A stretch of 5,896 bases of DNA, from assembly GCA_025353085.1 (NCBI GenBank), contig JANXRI010000411.1, positions 1 to 5,896 of the forward strand. Reading direction: 5' to 3'. The translations under genes were made by a program, and so were the position numbers. Position 1 is the first letter of the stretch; each line of letters begins with the position of its first letter. Under the pieces are notes generated by a model. The model ran no database searches. It was not told where the DNA came from and saw only the letters and a list, made by a program, of their open reading frames with translations. The stretch comes from Betaproteobacteria bacterium (lineage in GTDB: Bacteria > Pseudomonadota > Gammaproteobacteria > Burkholderiales > SG8-41). Shown here piece by piece: positions 5,393 to 5,896 of this stretch.

Positions 5393-5420
5393 AAAAAAAA
5401 CCGGCGGCAGAGCCGCCGTT
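5393..5420 (-). terminator. rho-independent terminator after the glycine-zipper gene
   Basis: Read on the minus strand, CGGCGGC (5418-5412), loop TCT, GCCGCCG (5408-5402), one G, then eight T (5400-5393). It lies 7 nt beyond the TAG stop (5430-5428) of the glycine-zipper gene and about 38 bp before the ctpA start, so it should uncouple the two genes. Confidence 0.88.
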
Positions 5421-5427
5421 TGTTCTG

Positions 5428-5896
5428 CTACTGGCCGCGGCGGCGCCGACTGTCGTAGGGCTCCTGGCGGAGATCCCGGTCATCGCGGCGTGCATCGGCG
5501 CTGCGGTCATCGAGAATTGCGGCGACGCCAACTTTGATCGTGCTGCCCGGATTGTAGGGCAGCGCGACGCTGACATCGCGTCCGTTATAACGATACACCA
5601 CGTCGTATCCGTTCACCACTTCGCGCGATGACTCCACGGTGCGGCATTGTTGCTCGGGTTGAGATGCGTTCGCGCGACTGCCGATCGCCGAACCCGCGAC
5701 TGCGCCGCCAGTCGCGCCGACGATGGTCGCCGCGGTCTGGCCGCTGCCGCCGCCAACCTGATGGCCGAGCAAGCCGCCGACCACGCCGCCGATGATGGGG
5801 CCGATGATGTTGCTGCCGCTGCCGCTGCGTTGCGGCGCCGGGCTGCATTCCTGACGGGCGTCGGATACGCGTTCAATAATCGGTTTGGACGAGATG
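5428..5896 (-). CDS. glycine-zipper 2TM envelope protein (5' end beyond right edge)
   Basis: Reading continues without a stop to the window edge, giving 155 visible residues; the true start and any signal peptide or lipobox lie outside. An internal GTG at 5784 is only a codon within the zipper and not the start. The visible part begins SSKPIIERVSDARQEC, a segment typical just before the zipper in 17-kDa-antigen-like proteins. The glycine zipper itself follows, with GPIIGGVVGGLLGHQVGGG and then VGATGGAVAGSAIG forming two small-residue helices (GxxxG spacing) that pack in a membrane. A C-terminal periplasmic-type domain (about 55 residues, with CRTVESSREVVNGYDVVYRY, then ALPYNPGSTIKVGV) and a charged Asp/Arg tail (DDRSADARRDDRD...RRRRGQ) complete it. 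Family members are outer-membrane or surface lipoproteins of unclear role. A terminator follows the stop. Confidence 0.88.
   Translation of the reverse strand, partial: ISSKPIIERVSDARQECSPAPQRSGSGSNIIGPIIGGVVGGLLGHQVGGGSGQTAATIVGATGGAVAGSAIGSRANASQPEQQCRTVESSREVVNGYDVVYRYNGRDVSVALPYNPGSTIKVGVAAILDDRSADARRDDRDLRQEPYDSRRRRGQ

Overview
The window reads as chromosomal DNA of a GC-rich Gram-negative bacterium, most likely a betaproteobacterium (Burkholderiales or Nitrosomonadales type). This rests on the strongly Burkholderiales-like CtpA protease, the cold-shock protein sequence, a small two-helix membrane protein of betaproteobacterial style, a glycine-zipper envelope protein and a decayed Bug/TctC-type receptor gene. 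The lineage is an inference from remembered family patterns, not a search.

Left part (1-883): two minus-strand genes, a CBS-domain protein cut by the left edge and a DinB-fold protein with a complete His metal triad. The gap between them holds a plausible sigma70 promoter for the CBS gene. A 128-bp divergent region then separates dinB from a plus-strand block.

Middle-left (1012-2656, plus strand): an AroQ-fold (type II dehydroquinase) paralogue that has lost most catalytic residues; a short, frameshifted remnant of a Bug/TctC periplasmic receptor behind a perfect Shine-Dalgarno sequence; and a secreted six-bladed NHL propeller resembling peptidyl-hydroxyglycine alpha-amidating lyases. A minus-strand gene for a two-helix membrane protein converges on the propeller gene and overlaps its 3' end.

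Middle-right (2901-3935): a leader with a perfect 9-bp hairpin, a CspA-family gene that probably starts at GTG 3077, a 328-bp non-coding stretch with several hairpins, a small exported Lys/Thr-rich protein, and a strong rho-independent terminator.

Right part (3940-5896, minus strand): ctpA (S41 carboxyl-terminal processing protease) and, upstream of it, a glycine-zipper envelope protein cut by the right edge. A strong minus-strand terminator separates the two genes. Both products belong to the cell envelope. No tRNA, rRNA, CRISPR, insertion sequence or phage gene was seen. The least ordinary locus is the AroQ-like gene together with the receptor remnant.
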